Shown here: positions 20,280 through 32,328 of the stretch, in pieces
Layout of the letters: every line of letters starts with the position of its first letter
Numbering within the stretch: the stretch's first letter is position 1
Origin: Cystobasidium ongulense
Taxonomy: Eukaryota > Basidiomycota > Cystobasidiomycetes > Cystobasidiales > Cystobasidiaceae
Length of the DNA: 64,000 nt
NCBI GenBank assembly: GCA_022835595.1
Contig: BQUP01000001.1
Span: 1,488,001 to 1,552,000 of the forward strand
Reading direction: 5' to 3'
Translations under genes and position numbers: made by a program
Notes under the pieces: generated by a model
The model's database searches: none
Told to the model about the DNA's origin: nothing
The model's input: only the letters and a program-made list of their open reading frames with translations

Positions 20280-23200
20280 CTACGACTCTTCAAACAACTG
20301 CGGCGCATTCTCTACAGTCAGCTCTACGACTCGGGCCTTTAGATGCATTTGCGAAAACTCTTGCGATGGGTCCGGTGAGCGTAGGAGAGTAGCTGCGATG
20401 CAGACACGGGATCGTCAATATACACGATCATAAGGACATAAAAGATACTCGACTTACGTCCAAAGACCACTCCCAAGTTCGCCGGTGTCATCTTATTCTC
20501 AGAGCTTGCGCGATGAATCCTAAGTGGAAATAGCGTCATGAGCGGCCGTCTCGATCTTATTGAATAACAGATACAATCACTCACCTGTTCAGATGGAGCA
20601 TTAGCATCTTCAAAGTTGCGTAATGCTGCTCCGGTAAGCTATGAAGCAGGTCCTCTAATTTCGCCAGCCGCAGATCGCTCTCTTTTATGCCTGCAAATAT
20701 CGGCTTAGCAACTGAATAGCGGTTCAATCATAACGGGCGGTCTACTAGTACTCACTGGGTAGACTGCAAAAGTCTTGATGGAACTCGAACGTGTATAGCG
20801 GATTTGGGAGGTTTCGGAAATAGTTCTTCAGGCTGTATGAGTGACCAAGGGCGTTAGTCACTGCCAATTGCCATAATATACCAAGGAGGATTCGGCGCTT
20901 ACACAGATGTGACTGCCGAAATATCATTGAAACGATCCTGATCTCCCAAATCGAATGGTTCACCACGATCAAAGCAAGACGAGATGAGTTTCGTTTGACC
21001 CATCCCACCGCTCTTCCTATAGATTCCTTCATACTGTATTGCCGTTGATTCGACCACTTCAATACACTTGACGACCACAGTTGGGACGAGTCGGTTCTCA
21101 GTCAAGCATTGTGCGACTAGATCGTTTCCGAATATCGACATGGCACCTGGCCTATTGTCTGGTTCTTCAACAACCACTGCAGAATTGCAGATTATATTGA
21201 ATGTGGGCGCGCATTTGCTGTGACAGTATATACCACAAGCTGGAGGAAAGACAGAGTGGGTGTCAAATACTACCTCAAGAAGTTCAGCACAAAGCAATCT
21301 TCTCACCTTGACAACGCTGTTCACCCATTCCCCACATCTTGTCTCCACAGCTTTCGCAACGCACGGGTCGCAGTATGCTAATAGGCTGGAAGTTATGCTG
21401 ACGAGCACTGAGTTCAAGTGCCATGCTCCGTTGCGATGCAGCTGGATGTTTGCTTATCGAAGCATTCAGCGGTCGTTCAAGCCCCTTCTTGCTACCCCAT
21501 CTGTACGACGCGTATCGAATGTCAGCGAGGTTAGCGAATGTAATGGCAAACTAGATGACCTACTTGAACTTGCGAACAGTCGCATGCGGTGCCACGTGAT
21601 CTATCTTTTGAACGATAGTAGCTGACTGCGCTTCAACGGGAGCCATTACATGAGGTGGTGTTTCACTTCGAGTTATAGGTCCGGGTGTTGGACCTGGTCG
21701 CAAAGTGTTTGAGGAAGAGGGTACAGACGAGCTCAAATTAGAAAGCGCCTTTTGTTGTGGTACGCTATCGCTCCGGCTCGGTGGAGGAAGAGCCTTCGTA
21801 CGCTGTTTCGTAGCGGGTGAAGCTGGGTTCGGCGAATGTAGGTGCTTTTGCAGTAATCCAGCCTGTTCTTTGACTGCTGTCAATTGATTTTGAGCAGTTA
21901 TTGTTGCTGCCTTCACAGCCTCTAGCTGTTTACGAGCGTCCGATAAGTCGTCCGATAGCTCAGCATTGCGCTTGTTCAGCTCATTGCCTTCATCCGTGAA
22001 TAGGTCTCTCGCTTGTCGCAACTCCTCGACTTCCTCTTGCAGAGTATCGCGCTCCTCACTTAACGCCTCGAGTTCCTGTCTATATGTCTCTTTCAACGAC
22101 GACAAGCGATTGTCGAGAGCGACCGAAAGCCGGTCGGGCAGGTCTGCAATATCAGGACCGCTCCTGCACATCAACATGCATCAGTTGCCGCAAAAAGGTG
22201 AGTGTATATGCGAGCGGGCTCACTTTGCATTTGCTGCAAGTTCTTCCATTTCAGCGTATGTCAACTCCCTTTGAATTTTCATCTTTCTCAACTCTTGCTC
22301 TATATCCACCACTGAACTCCTTAAATCCCGACTTTGTCGCTGAAGTTGTTCCTGCTGGGCTTGCGCCTGGTTCAAAGCAGACAGCTTAGATGCTTGCTCT
22401 TGCAACTCCTTCTTGAGTTTCAGCATCTCAAACTCTGCTTCGCGCCTTGCTTGTACTTCTCGGTCGTACTCCTCACGTGCCATGGAGAACCCTTCGAAGG
22501 CCTGCCGCGATGCACGCTGCGAGTATCGAAGAGTCAGTGTCAGCCTTCCGTGGTAAGCTTGAAAGATTTGCCTGACGTACCCTAATTGCATTGTAGTTCT
22601 TCTGTAATTCCTTCATTCTGTTTTTGGTTTCCTCCAGTTCTTTAATCAAAAGCTCCACGAGCTCTATATCAAGAGTCATGCCGGAACCAATACCAGACGG
22701 AGATTCCCCTACAGCCGAAGACATACTAGCACCTCTTGACTGTCGGATGCTCTCCCTCACTCTCTTTAAAGCGGTCTTAGTCGCGTCATCCTCCTCCTCC
22801 TCGTCATCGAAAGCTCCAAAGTTGCTCTTATTCGAACGCTGACTACCAGCTGTTGACAGACCCAGTCCATTGGCTCCTGATGATTGCCGGCGTGAGTTCA
22901 AAGGCGAAAGCATTTCTCGCTCCTCATCCCCTTCAGTCGTAGAAGCGGAAAATGTCGATATATGGCCATTGGCAACCAAATTCAAATCTCTCGGTTGTCT
23001 CGGTGAAGGTGTAAGAGAGTAGCGTTGTTCCGGATTTGGCGATAGAGACCGGGAGCGTATCTGCAGGTCACTGAGATCGGCATGGTCGCGCAGAGTAGTA
23101 TCGGGTGTGCTGTCCGAGTTATAGCCATCTTGCGCTGCCGTGCTACTCAAACTTCTCCCACTATGTCGGGCTTCATCGTGCTCCTTCGTAGGGGTGCTTA

Positions 23201-25459
23201 ACGACGACGCGTCCTGCTCGTGGCGATCTGCAGAGAGCGAAGAGGTGGGTGCCCGTCTTTGAGTACCAGGTCCATCGTTGACTGCATCCAGAAAGACCAG
23301 GACATCGGGATCGTAAAAGGACAGGTGGTTATTCTTGCCTGCTGATGAAGAAGCAGACAGAGTGTGCGGGGTATGTGAACTTGTAGAAGGGATGGACAGA
23401 GAAGAAGTAGATCCTGCACCGCTCGTATTGACTGACGACAAGGAAGAAGACGGAGTACCACTGATGCCATTACGATCCGTTTGACCTTGATTACGATTTA
23501 TAGCCAATGGTCGCACCGGCAAAGCTTTATCCCCGGCGGACAAATCCTCTTGAGAAGAATTCGCATCTTGCTCAGCATCATTTCCGTCTGGCTTTCCGAA
23601 GTAACCATTTTCAGCTTGCTCTTCCTCCTGCAAAACAGGAGTAACCGAGCCACTGCCGGTGGGCGATGTGCCGCCAGCTGGCATAGCCATTGCGCCATAG
23701 AAACCAGATCTGCGATTTGGATTTCTACTTGCGTTCGCACGTGGCGCAGTCAGGCCTCTGTGCAACTGAGTGAAATGTAGATTCGTAGGCGAGGAAGCAG
23801 GCATCACCGGACTTGCTGTCCGAGCGGATGGACTTGGCGATGGAGATCGCGGTATATTCAATGCTGGGGCACTTGGCTTGCTGGAAATCGCTTCGCTCGG
23901 CTCCATTTGACGAGCATGCCTGTCAATACTCGAATTAGAGTCTGACCGTTCGGCGATGCCATCGATGACAGGCAGAGCCTTTCCGGAATTGGCTGATGGG
24001 CTCATGTATAGTGCTTCTTGACCGCGTCGTGGACTAGTGTGCATATTCGTATGATCCTGTCCCTTAGGATGCAATGTCTCTTTATCTCCAATACGAGGAC
24101 TCTTATCCATTCCACGCAATTTCTTCAGACTCGCTGGTGGTTCCGGTAAGCTTATGCTTGCATCTGCATCTGCAGATCCTCTTCTAATAGCGGCTTGGAG
24201 ATGACTCGCAGTAGCGAGTGAAGCGCTATTAGGTGTGCTTTCCGAGTCCGTAAGAGGTGAATGAAGTGCATTGCTAGTGCTGTTATCATTAGCTGCTAGA
24301 TGTCCGTTCTCATGCCGGATACTTGAATCATAAGGTTGAGGTGTAAAGGTCTTGCTGTTATGTTCTGCGTTTACTGATGTTGATGAGCTGGCGCCATGGC
24401 GACTTCGACCAGATGAGCCTTGACCTGATGAGCCCTGTCTTTGGTTGCGCCGCAAGCTTCTGTTCCGTTTACTCTCAGCGTGTTTCCTCGTTCTTGCGAC
24501 TCGTTCATTGTGACATGCCATGCTGTGAAAGGGGGGGAGATGGATTGCTCAATGAGTAAATTGTAACAATATTCGTGAAACTGCACAAGCGTACCAGTAT
24601 ATGCCTTGACTTGTTTTCGCGAAGACAAGCTCTTCAATACGTGTACTACAAGCTTTGCATCGAAAGCAGTCGGCATGGTAGCTTTCGTCACCAGTGACGA
24701 TGGCTTCGTTTGATATTGACTGATTGCAATACGAGCAAACATACGAGCAGCCTTCGCAGCTGGCAATACAAAAGCCGGTCAGTAAGCTTATGCTGGTAAG
24801 TCGGATGCTGAAGTTGCTTACACAGGACTACCGTCCGCTAGCAGAAGTAGGTTCGTGTCATGTTCGACCAGATTATTGCATTTCGCGCATCGGCTGGAAT
24901 AAATAAGTGGAACCGTCGATGTGGCGAAATTTCGACAAGTCAGCTTGGAAGGATGCGGGGCGCGTTTCTGGGAACATAGAGCGCGTTCTACGTACAAGCT
25001 GGTAGTCAAATGGACATTGCGCGAATGCAGGAAGGACCGGTGAGCGAGCCCAAGGGATGGCGGTTCATGCGCGTAAAGAGGTCGGTAGGTGTCGTGAAGG
25101 TCCAGGCATGGGTAACAGGAAGGGTTGGAGGGACGGGCAGTCAGCATCCATTGTAAGAATGGAATGCACTTCACTGCAGCGGTTCTTTTGGCTGCGCGGC
25201 ATCTCACTCACCAGTCTACGTGCCACAGGCCTTCACCGAAGCTAACGACGACGGTGTCGCTGGTCTCCTCCAAGGACTGATGGCAGCCATTGCAAGCTAT
25301 AGGTGCACCGTTTGCGCCTGTTTGACCATTGGTATGCTGCTCTGGCGCTGTACTGGTCGATGCTGCTGCTTTGTTTGATGTTGTCGAGGACGAGCTGGAC
25401 GCACTCGTTGATGCATCGGCCGAAGTGCTTGTAGAAGCGACAGACGAGCTTGCGTCCAT
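20280..25459 (-). CDS. Rho-type GTPase-activating protein, LIM-LIM-coiled coil-C1-RhoGAP
   Basis: Cytoplasmic regulator that switches off Rho/Cdc42-type GTPases in polarity and wall growth. Thirteen exons: 25212-25459, 24996-24998, 24822-24893, 24595-24759, 22581-24522, 22224-22516, 21564-22163, 21307-21500, 20903-21239, 20756-20832, 20585-20690, 20458-20519, 20280-20392; 1,403 residues. LIM1 starts CNGC near residue 56; LIM2 follows (CEGCSYVCSYCN, HADCFRCKAC). A 600-residue Ser-rich linker leads to a coiled coil (about 790-1080), a C1 domain near 1143-1190 (RCESCGDKMWG, CGIYCHSKC) and RhoGAP to the end, with YEGIYRKSGG holding the catalytic arginine and NKMTPANLGVVFGPTLLRSP. The second exon is a predicted 3-nt micro-exon. 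Architecture resembles fungal Rga proteins. Confidence 0.88.
24996..24998 (-). other. predicted 3-nt micro-exon in LIM1 of the RhoGAP gene
   Basis: Minus-strand sequence reads ...CTACCAG, CTT, GTACGT..., a strong acceptor and donor around three bases. Inclusion makes the junction TGC TTC CGA TGC, giving CFRCAKC with normal LIM spacing; without it the protein reads CRCAKC. Confidence 0.55.
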
Positions 25460-26012
25460 GTTTGTAATGTATCACAGGAGTAGTATACGCTTGACGATGT
25501 CGTCGGAGTCCTTCAATGACCGCAATGGTCTGCTTCACGCGCTGAGCTCTCGTATGCGGGAGTTGTCCTCTTGCTTGCACGCGTCCGTTGTTGCTATGCG
25601 GGTATCGCGAGCGTTACGAAACGACTTTGACGGACCCAACACGACTCATATGAATCCAGCTGCCAGCTGCCTGTATTTTTCCACCACAGTGCGGCCTTCG
25701 CAGACTCTGCTCTCACTCTCTACTTGCGCTGTTTGACGCTCTCGGGTCTTGGAGCTCGGTTGCCACGGTATTGTCCCGCTCTTCTGGAAGCGCAAATGGC
25801 ACTAGGACTGCTGTGGATAGCGCGATGTTGTGCGTCTGGATAGACTGTGCTGTCCTGCAAAAGTCCTGCTGTTGGTCGGTTGCTGACAGTAGGTGCTGCT
25901 GAGTCGCGTGAGTTCCGCCGAGGCCAGTATAAGGCAGGGCTCTTTTACCTAAACCAACAGACAAAAAGCCTCCAGTTCAGACCGAAGACACGCAGACTGC
26001 TACTCAACCATC
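25460..26012. promoter_or_regulatory. divergent intergenic region upstream of the RhoGAP
   Basis: About 550 bp between the RhoGAP start and a possible secreted-protein start. A TATA-like GTATAAGG lies near 25928-25935, about 80 bp before the ATG at 26013. Nothing coding is supported. Confidence 0.4.
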
Positions 26013-26171
26013 ATGGGCATCTACAGGCAATCTGCCATGCGTTTAGCCCTCGCCGTCTGCCTGTGCTTGGGCGAAGCTGCTCCGTCTACTGTGAACAAAC
26101 GAGCAATATTCCAAGAACTGGTCTGTCAGCAGCTGAAGCCTCCAGAATATACTCGACAGCATCCAATGGGC
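26013..26171 (+). CDS. possible small secreted protein (first exon or short ORF)
   Basis: A frame beginning at an ATG in good context (ACCATCATGG) encodes MGIYRQSAMRLALAVCLCLG EAAPSTVNKRAIFQEL. The hydrophobic core with small residues before APS looks like a signal peptide, and NKR could be a Kex2 site. The unspliced frame stops after 52 codons. A canonical branch-like TACTAAG near 26263 followed by CCCTAG suggests that further exons exist downstream, but I could not build a convincing chain or identify a family. A TATA-like element about 80 bp upstream supports transcription. The whole call is tentative. Confidence 0.3.
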
Positions 26172-27773
26172 TAATGAAATAGCTTGAAACCCCCGAAGAA
26201 ACTTTATGCCAATCTTCGCCCAGCCTACAGCTTACAACTGCCACCTGTAGAATTGCTGCATACTAAGCACTGACATCTATTCAATATGCTTACGCCCTAG
26301 TCTAGCGGAAGCAGACGAAGACTCTCAAAGGCGCGAAACCTTCGACAGCCTCAGCCTGTGTGGCTACGAGCTCGGACTCGAGCTATCCTTCACTAGCAAT
26401 TTTGGAAGGTCATGCCGGACCGGTGCATCAGGTATATGCATGCAACCTCTGTACCAGCCTCTTGCATCGAGAATGCGACACTCCATACATCTCTACCGCC
26501 AGTCCGATGCACATCGTCTCAGAAATGATACACCCCTGCTCTTTTTCCACATCCATCCAAGTCCTCCGTTTCTTCCCCTGCCTGTCTTGACTTGGACGAT
26601 GTGATTCGTCAATCCAAGGCAAGCTGAGTAGTGTGCAGGGGTGTCGATTTGAGGAAGCTTGCAAGACTGTTAGACGGAAATTGAGGTTTGGACTCTGGGT
26701 GCACTCCCCGTAATCATCGCATGCGGAGAAGGCTAGGCAAGCAACGAGCGTCGCCGCGGCGGCGATGTACGTGGCAGGTGAACTTGAAGATTGGCAGATT
26801 ATGTGCGTATGGAAGCGATACGGTATTGACTGCCGTGGCTGCCCTTGCACTCGTGCCTGTGTTTCGAGTCGCCACTGCCTTGTACATATGACCGGGTGTC
26901 GCGGCACCAAACGTCGCAAGCAGCGGGGGTTGTTTGGACAGAAGCAGTGGGGAGCAGCGACAAGTTTAACTGAAGGGCCGTTGGAAGAGCGCGTGCGGGA
27001 GTGATGCGGACCGAAGGAGATGCTTGTTAACCAAAGGTGCGGGATATCGACCAAGTGTCAAGGAAATGCGACGGGATGTGAAATGGAAGGGTAGGATGGT
27101 GCTGTTGGTGATTGATGGCGTGCAGTGTTCTTGACAGCCATCGGAGTCGTCCTCTGTCGAAGCTTCCTTCTGCATGGACAAGACATGCTCGTGTCGTTTG
27201 CCGATAGCCGGAGCCAGGAAGCGAGCGGCTTGAGCTGACGAGGATGGACAGCTTGATGACTGTGAGAAGTGTGTTTCAGATTACAATGATGTCGAGTTTG
27301 CAGAGTGAGTGAGTAGATTGCCTAGCTATTGCACGCTCTTTGATACACATTTCATGTGGCTTTCTTTTTCGATTGCTCGTTGTCCTCGACAGCGACGCAC
27401 TTGCTCGCTTGCCTTCGCTCGACCTCGCCATCAACATCGTACCAAGTACCACATCAAGTCGAGTCAGTCAGGTCCCGGCCCTTGCATCTTCTGGCTAGCT
27501 CGCGACACGTCGGCCGGAACTGTCGAAGCAAGGTGTGAGACAGGGTGATTCACCTCACATAGACGACAAGGGCGTACGGACAGGTCAGGACCGCCTCGTT
27601 ATACTGCAACAGAGTCAGTGACATTGGCGTGCTGCTCTTGTCTCTCCATCTCGTCTCGTCGGGTCTCGAGGGCCATGCTCTGCGCTCTGCTCCACAGCGT
27701 GCAGTAGGATCATCTACAGCTACAGCTCCATCTACAGGATACACTCACTCACCTGCTCACAAGACTCCAATAC
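26172..27773. other. gene-poor stretch before the CYC8-like gene
   Basis: About 1.6 kb. A long minus-strand frame (26428-27054) has no start-proximal signal or domain I can name, and the plus strand has only short frames. It may hold later exons of the candidate at 26013 and a long promoter/5' UTR for the corepressor gene. GC-rich around 26750. Confidence 0.4.
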
Positions 27774-30700
27774 ATGGCATCTGCTGAGATTGATAGCAGC
27801 AGCAGCAATACCCAGCAGGATCAGCACGAGCGACAAGACCCATCTCATCACCATCAGCAGCCACATCACCATCACCGCCATCATCAGCAGCAGCAGCAGC
27901 AGCAACCACCCCGACAGCACCACCACCACCACCACAAAGTGCACCACCACCATCACCATCATCAGTCATTGCACTCTACTCAACAACACCATTCTCCTCC
28001 TTCGTCGCCGTTCCCATTCAGAACCGAGAGCCCAGCACTCGAAATGAACAAGTCGTCGGCTCCTCAAAGTCCAGGCACAGGCACTCCCAATGCGAGTGCT
28101 AACGGCCATGGGCCCGTAGCTGCTCAACCCCAAGTCATCAGCAGGACTGGAAGAGCAGTCCCTTCGATATCGACCAACTTTCAACCTTCCGCAGGCAGAG
28201 TGGCCGACTCGGCTGGCGGCACGCGATCAGCAACGATGAACGCGGCTCAGGTCCATCATCAGAGCAACGCACAAGGAGCAGGCCCACCATCTGCTTCGAC
28301 GTCGCATCCACACCATCATCACCATCAACAGCATTCAAGCAGTCATCAGCACCACCCTTCTTCGAACCCGCCGAGCGCCCTACCTTCTGGATTTGGTGGG
28401 CCCATCACAGTTGCCGAAGCATTATCAAACGTCAACAACCATACTGGCCCTATGTCTGGCCATCCTATACCACCTTCTAATGCAACTGCCTCTCCCTGGT
28501 CAGCGTCTGTGGGCGGCCCTACGTCTACTCACCCTCCAAATTCAGTAGCCGGGCCAAGCTCACATGCCTCTCAAGGACCGCCTGAAGCCTCGTCCGCTGC
28601 AATTACCCTGCTTGAAGGTCGAGCAGGACCAGGAGGGCCGATGGGTGGAACTGTTGAACCCAACGGACACATGATGGGCGGCAATGCGGGAGCTGCTGGA
28701 GGGGGAGGCACCACAACCGAAGCCCATCTCCTATCATTAAGAGCAGTAATAGAACATGGATCGATATTAAATAATGAAGCAGCAAAAGAAGCAAATTTTA
28801 GTGTCGAAAGAAGGAAAAACTTACCTATTATACTACAAAATTTAGAAACAGAAACAGAATTATGTTATTCTGAAATTGGTATTATAGCTTGGAATTTAAA
28901 TGATTATGCTAAAGCTTTTAAATCTTTTGAAAATGCTCTAGTTAGAAACCCTTTTTGTTTAATCTCTTTACAAGGTTTAGCTAGATTCTATCACGAAAAA
29001 GCTAATGGCACAAACACAAATGTTAATTCCCTTTCTTCTTCATTAATTGGTAATAGTGGTACTGGTGGTGTGGCTGGAGGACCAGGAGCAGGTCTAAACA
29101 ACATCGAAGATAACTATAATAAAGTCGTAGATTACGCTTCAAGATCATTAGCTATTGATGATTCTGGAAATGAAGGAGAAATGTGGTCTTTAATAGGTCA
29201 CGCTTTTCTACAATTAGGTCAAATGCCTAGAGCCTATTCGTGCTATCAACAAGCTATAGCAAAAGCAGTCAAGAAAGATGATCCTAAACTTTGGTATGGA
29301 ATCGGTATTCTGTACGATCGTTATGGTAGCGTCGAACACGCCGAAGAAGCGTTCGCAAGCGTACTCAAGCTCGATCCAAGTGAGTTTCTCTCCTTACCTT
29401 TTCTGATGCAAGGACCTGTATGACCGTACTGATGTACCTTGTTTGCGATATCTTAGACTTCCACAAACGCGAAGAAGTTTTCTTTCGCTTGGGTATAATA
29501 TACAAGCTTCAAGGCAAGGCAGATGCCAGTCTCGAAGTGGGTTGAATCAGATATCTCATATACGAGCGTATAGTATAACGGGGGGGCTGATTCTCTGTCA
29601 TTCTGTGATCTTCCCAGTGCTTTCATTACATCCTGGCTCGCCCACCGGAGCCTTTGAAAGCGGTCGACGTCTGGTATCAGATCGGACATGCTCACGAGCT
29701 GAAACGGGATGTAAGCACTGCGTAGAGTCACTATGCCGCCATTGAGCACTACTGACAAAAGTGTAATTAAACAAAATCAGCTCTCACTTGCTAAAGACGC
29801 GTACGAACGTGTGCTAAGCACAACTCCTGACCATAGCAAGGTCTTGCAACATCTAGGAGGCATCTATCTGCGCGAAAATACACCTTTTCATAACCCGCAA
29901 AAGTGCATTGATTACATCTCGCAATCACTAGAGCATGGTGAGGAGCTACTTCTTCGTTTTCTGGAACATAGATATTTGGGACAGTCTACTGATAATGCTT
30001 TTATATCGTTCTCAACTCCATCAGACTCGACCGATCCCTTCTCGTGGTATTTACTCGGTCGAGCTTTTATGCAACAAAATAACCACGGCAAGGCATATGA
30101 AGCATACCAACAAGCTGTCTACCGAGACGGCAAAAATCCAGCATACTGGTGTTCTATCGGCGTGCTGTACTTTAACATCAACCAATACCACGATGCACTG
30201 GATGCATATACACGAGCCGTCCGAATCCATCCTTTTATTCCCGAAATCTGGCAGAATTTAGGTATACTATATGAATCATGCCACGATCAACTGGCGGACG
30301 CAACGGACGCCTATCAACGCGCAAGCCAACTTGATCCCGCTAATGTAGAACTTGAACGGCGCTTGAAAGAAGTTAGAAGTGCTCTTAGGACTGGGAATGA
30401 GATCACTACTGCTCCACCCCCACCTCAGGATATTATGCCAGATAGTAAATCTTGGCAATCGGTTCATATGGACGTATCAGGTGCAAAACCGGTTTATCTC
30501 GATTCGAAAAGTATATCTCAACATCCTAGTCCTACACTAGGGGAATCTGGATTGGGACTCTCAAGCTTGGTTCAGGGAAGACCACCACCTGGCTCATCAG
30601 TAGCTGGAGTAACAGGACCATTACATCAACGAGGTTCGCCGCAAAGTGGACCTGTTATACTTGGAATGCCTCCTTCTGCTGCTTATGGGCCAGGTGGACC

Positions 30701-32252
30701 ACACGAAGGACCAAACGGGAGAAGAAGATCTTCTTTTACCCGGCCTGATTCTTCTCATGCTCATCATGCACCTCCTTATCCTGGTCAATATCTTGAAGAA
30801 ACCATGCGGCTAAGACATGCCCAACCCGGACCTCCCGGAGCTCATCTATTGGGAGGTCAACATGGTGTCAACATGGCAAGTCGACCTTCTGTACATTCAC
30901 ACGCTTCTACGTCATCTGGTCAACATGATATCGACAGAGACGTCTCGCAACTCCCATCCCGTGGTGGTGCGCTAGGTGGCAGAATGGCAGGGTCATCAGC
31001 TCGAAGTTCAGCTTATCCAAGTGATAGACATTCACCTCATTCTATGCAGGACCCTGCATTTAGACATGCTATCTCACCTAGCAACTCACCACGTATGGCT
31101 GCTGAGCATCTTCAAGGTGGTGATCATCCGATGTATGAGAGAGAACGCCAGATCAGAAAAGCTGAGGTGGAAAGAGAGGAACAGCGAGTTGGAAGTAGAG
31201 CTGGTATGCAACAACAGCAACAGCAACAACAACAACAACAACAACGAAGGCCACCACCACATGGCGCCAGTGCTCACTCTCCAACAGACGCACGGACGTC
31301 GGCTGCTTATGGCCAGAGGGAATATCCACCTGGATCATCTCGAAGACTTGGCTCACCGCCTGCTGGTCCTGGTACACGATATGCAGATGAGCGACCTACG
31401 CCCGGAAGAAGGGTTAGTGGATCTTCAAGACCAAACCAGCCTCCTGGGTATCCATATGAGTATTATCCGAATAATCCATCAGGATATCCAGATCCAAGAC
31501 GGGATCCTCGGTTCATTCACGACCCCAGATACGATTATGCTGAAGTAGCAGCTGTAGAACGAGAGAGAATGCAAGCTGAACGAGATCGACAAGCTAGGAG
31601 ACCACCTCCTCTTTCCATGGCTGCTGGAGCAAACGATCCAGACGAGGAACGCAGAAGAAGGGAAATTGAAAGGAATGGTGGCGCAGGAATAATTAGGAAT
31701 GGAAGGCGTGATATGTCACCTCTTGATTTGGTTGATGCGCGAGAGAGGGAGAGGGACCTGAGAAGACCTCCTCCTCCCAATGATCAACCTGGTGCGCTAC
31801 CTAGTATGCGAACTGCCGCTCCTGCGAGAGGCCTTCCAGGTGGACATTATCCCACACACCAAGATCAGGGAAGACGATCGCTTGATAATGGTCAGAAGGC
31901 TTCTGCTGATCGAAGAAAGCCATACAGGCATCCGGTAATTTTTCTTTTTGATGTAACTCATACCGAATGCAAGCATGCTGACCTTGGCCTATTTATCGCA
32001 AAGGACGTGACTGCTGAAGACCATCAAGGACACCATCAACCTTACCGACAGCCTGAACAGAATTTCGATGATGAGACGGACATGGCAAATGCTCTCATTG
32101 GCCTTTCTGGCGGTGCTCCTGGCTCGGAGACTGCTCCTCCTCCACCTGCCTCAAGCCGTGGTGGAGCATATAGAGCTGGTGAAAAAAGACCTCTTTCAGC
32201 TCATGAGGACTCACCTTTCAAGAAAGCTCGCGGACAGGATGATATGGCCTGA
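27774..32252 (+). CDS. CYC8: CYC8/SSN6-like TPR transcriptional corepressor
   Basis: TPR subunit of the Tup1-Cyc8 general corepressor in the nucleus. Exons 27774-29379, 29457-29536, 29618-29710, 29781-29937 and 30025-32252 give 1,387 residues. Residues 1-320 are low complexity with long His and Gln tracts. TPR repeats run from about 320 to 757: YSEIGIIAWNLNDYAKAFKS F, WYGIGILYDRYGSVEHAEEAF, VFFRLGIIYKLQGKADASLE, and the strongly conserved DPFSWYLLGRAFM, KAYEAYQQAVYRDGKNPAYW CSIGVLYFNINQYHDALDAY. The rest is Pro/Gly/Ser/Arg-rich with a 12-residue glutamine run near 31207-31245. Two stop-free introns, 29938-30024 and possibly 31935-32003, have lengths divisible by three; with the second removed the protein is 23 residues shorter. 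The TPR part is much more AT-rich than the 5' end. Confidence 0.9.
31207..31245 (+). repeat. polyglutamine-encoding CAA/CAG tract
   Basis: An interrupted CAA/CAG run in the last CYC8-like exon encodes about a dozen glutamines. Length variation among strains would be expected for such a tract. Confidence 0.8.
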
Positions 32253-32328
32253 TTGATAGTATGCCCTGCTAGAGAGCGCATTATATGTGTGTCGGCTGTT
32301 GTTCAGTCAAGTACCCTCTATCACATTA

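Noticed and set aside
26428-27054. 208-codon minus-strand frame
   Set aside because: No domain, unusual composition for a protein, and the apparent signal-like segment lacks an upstream Met.
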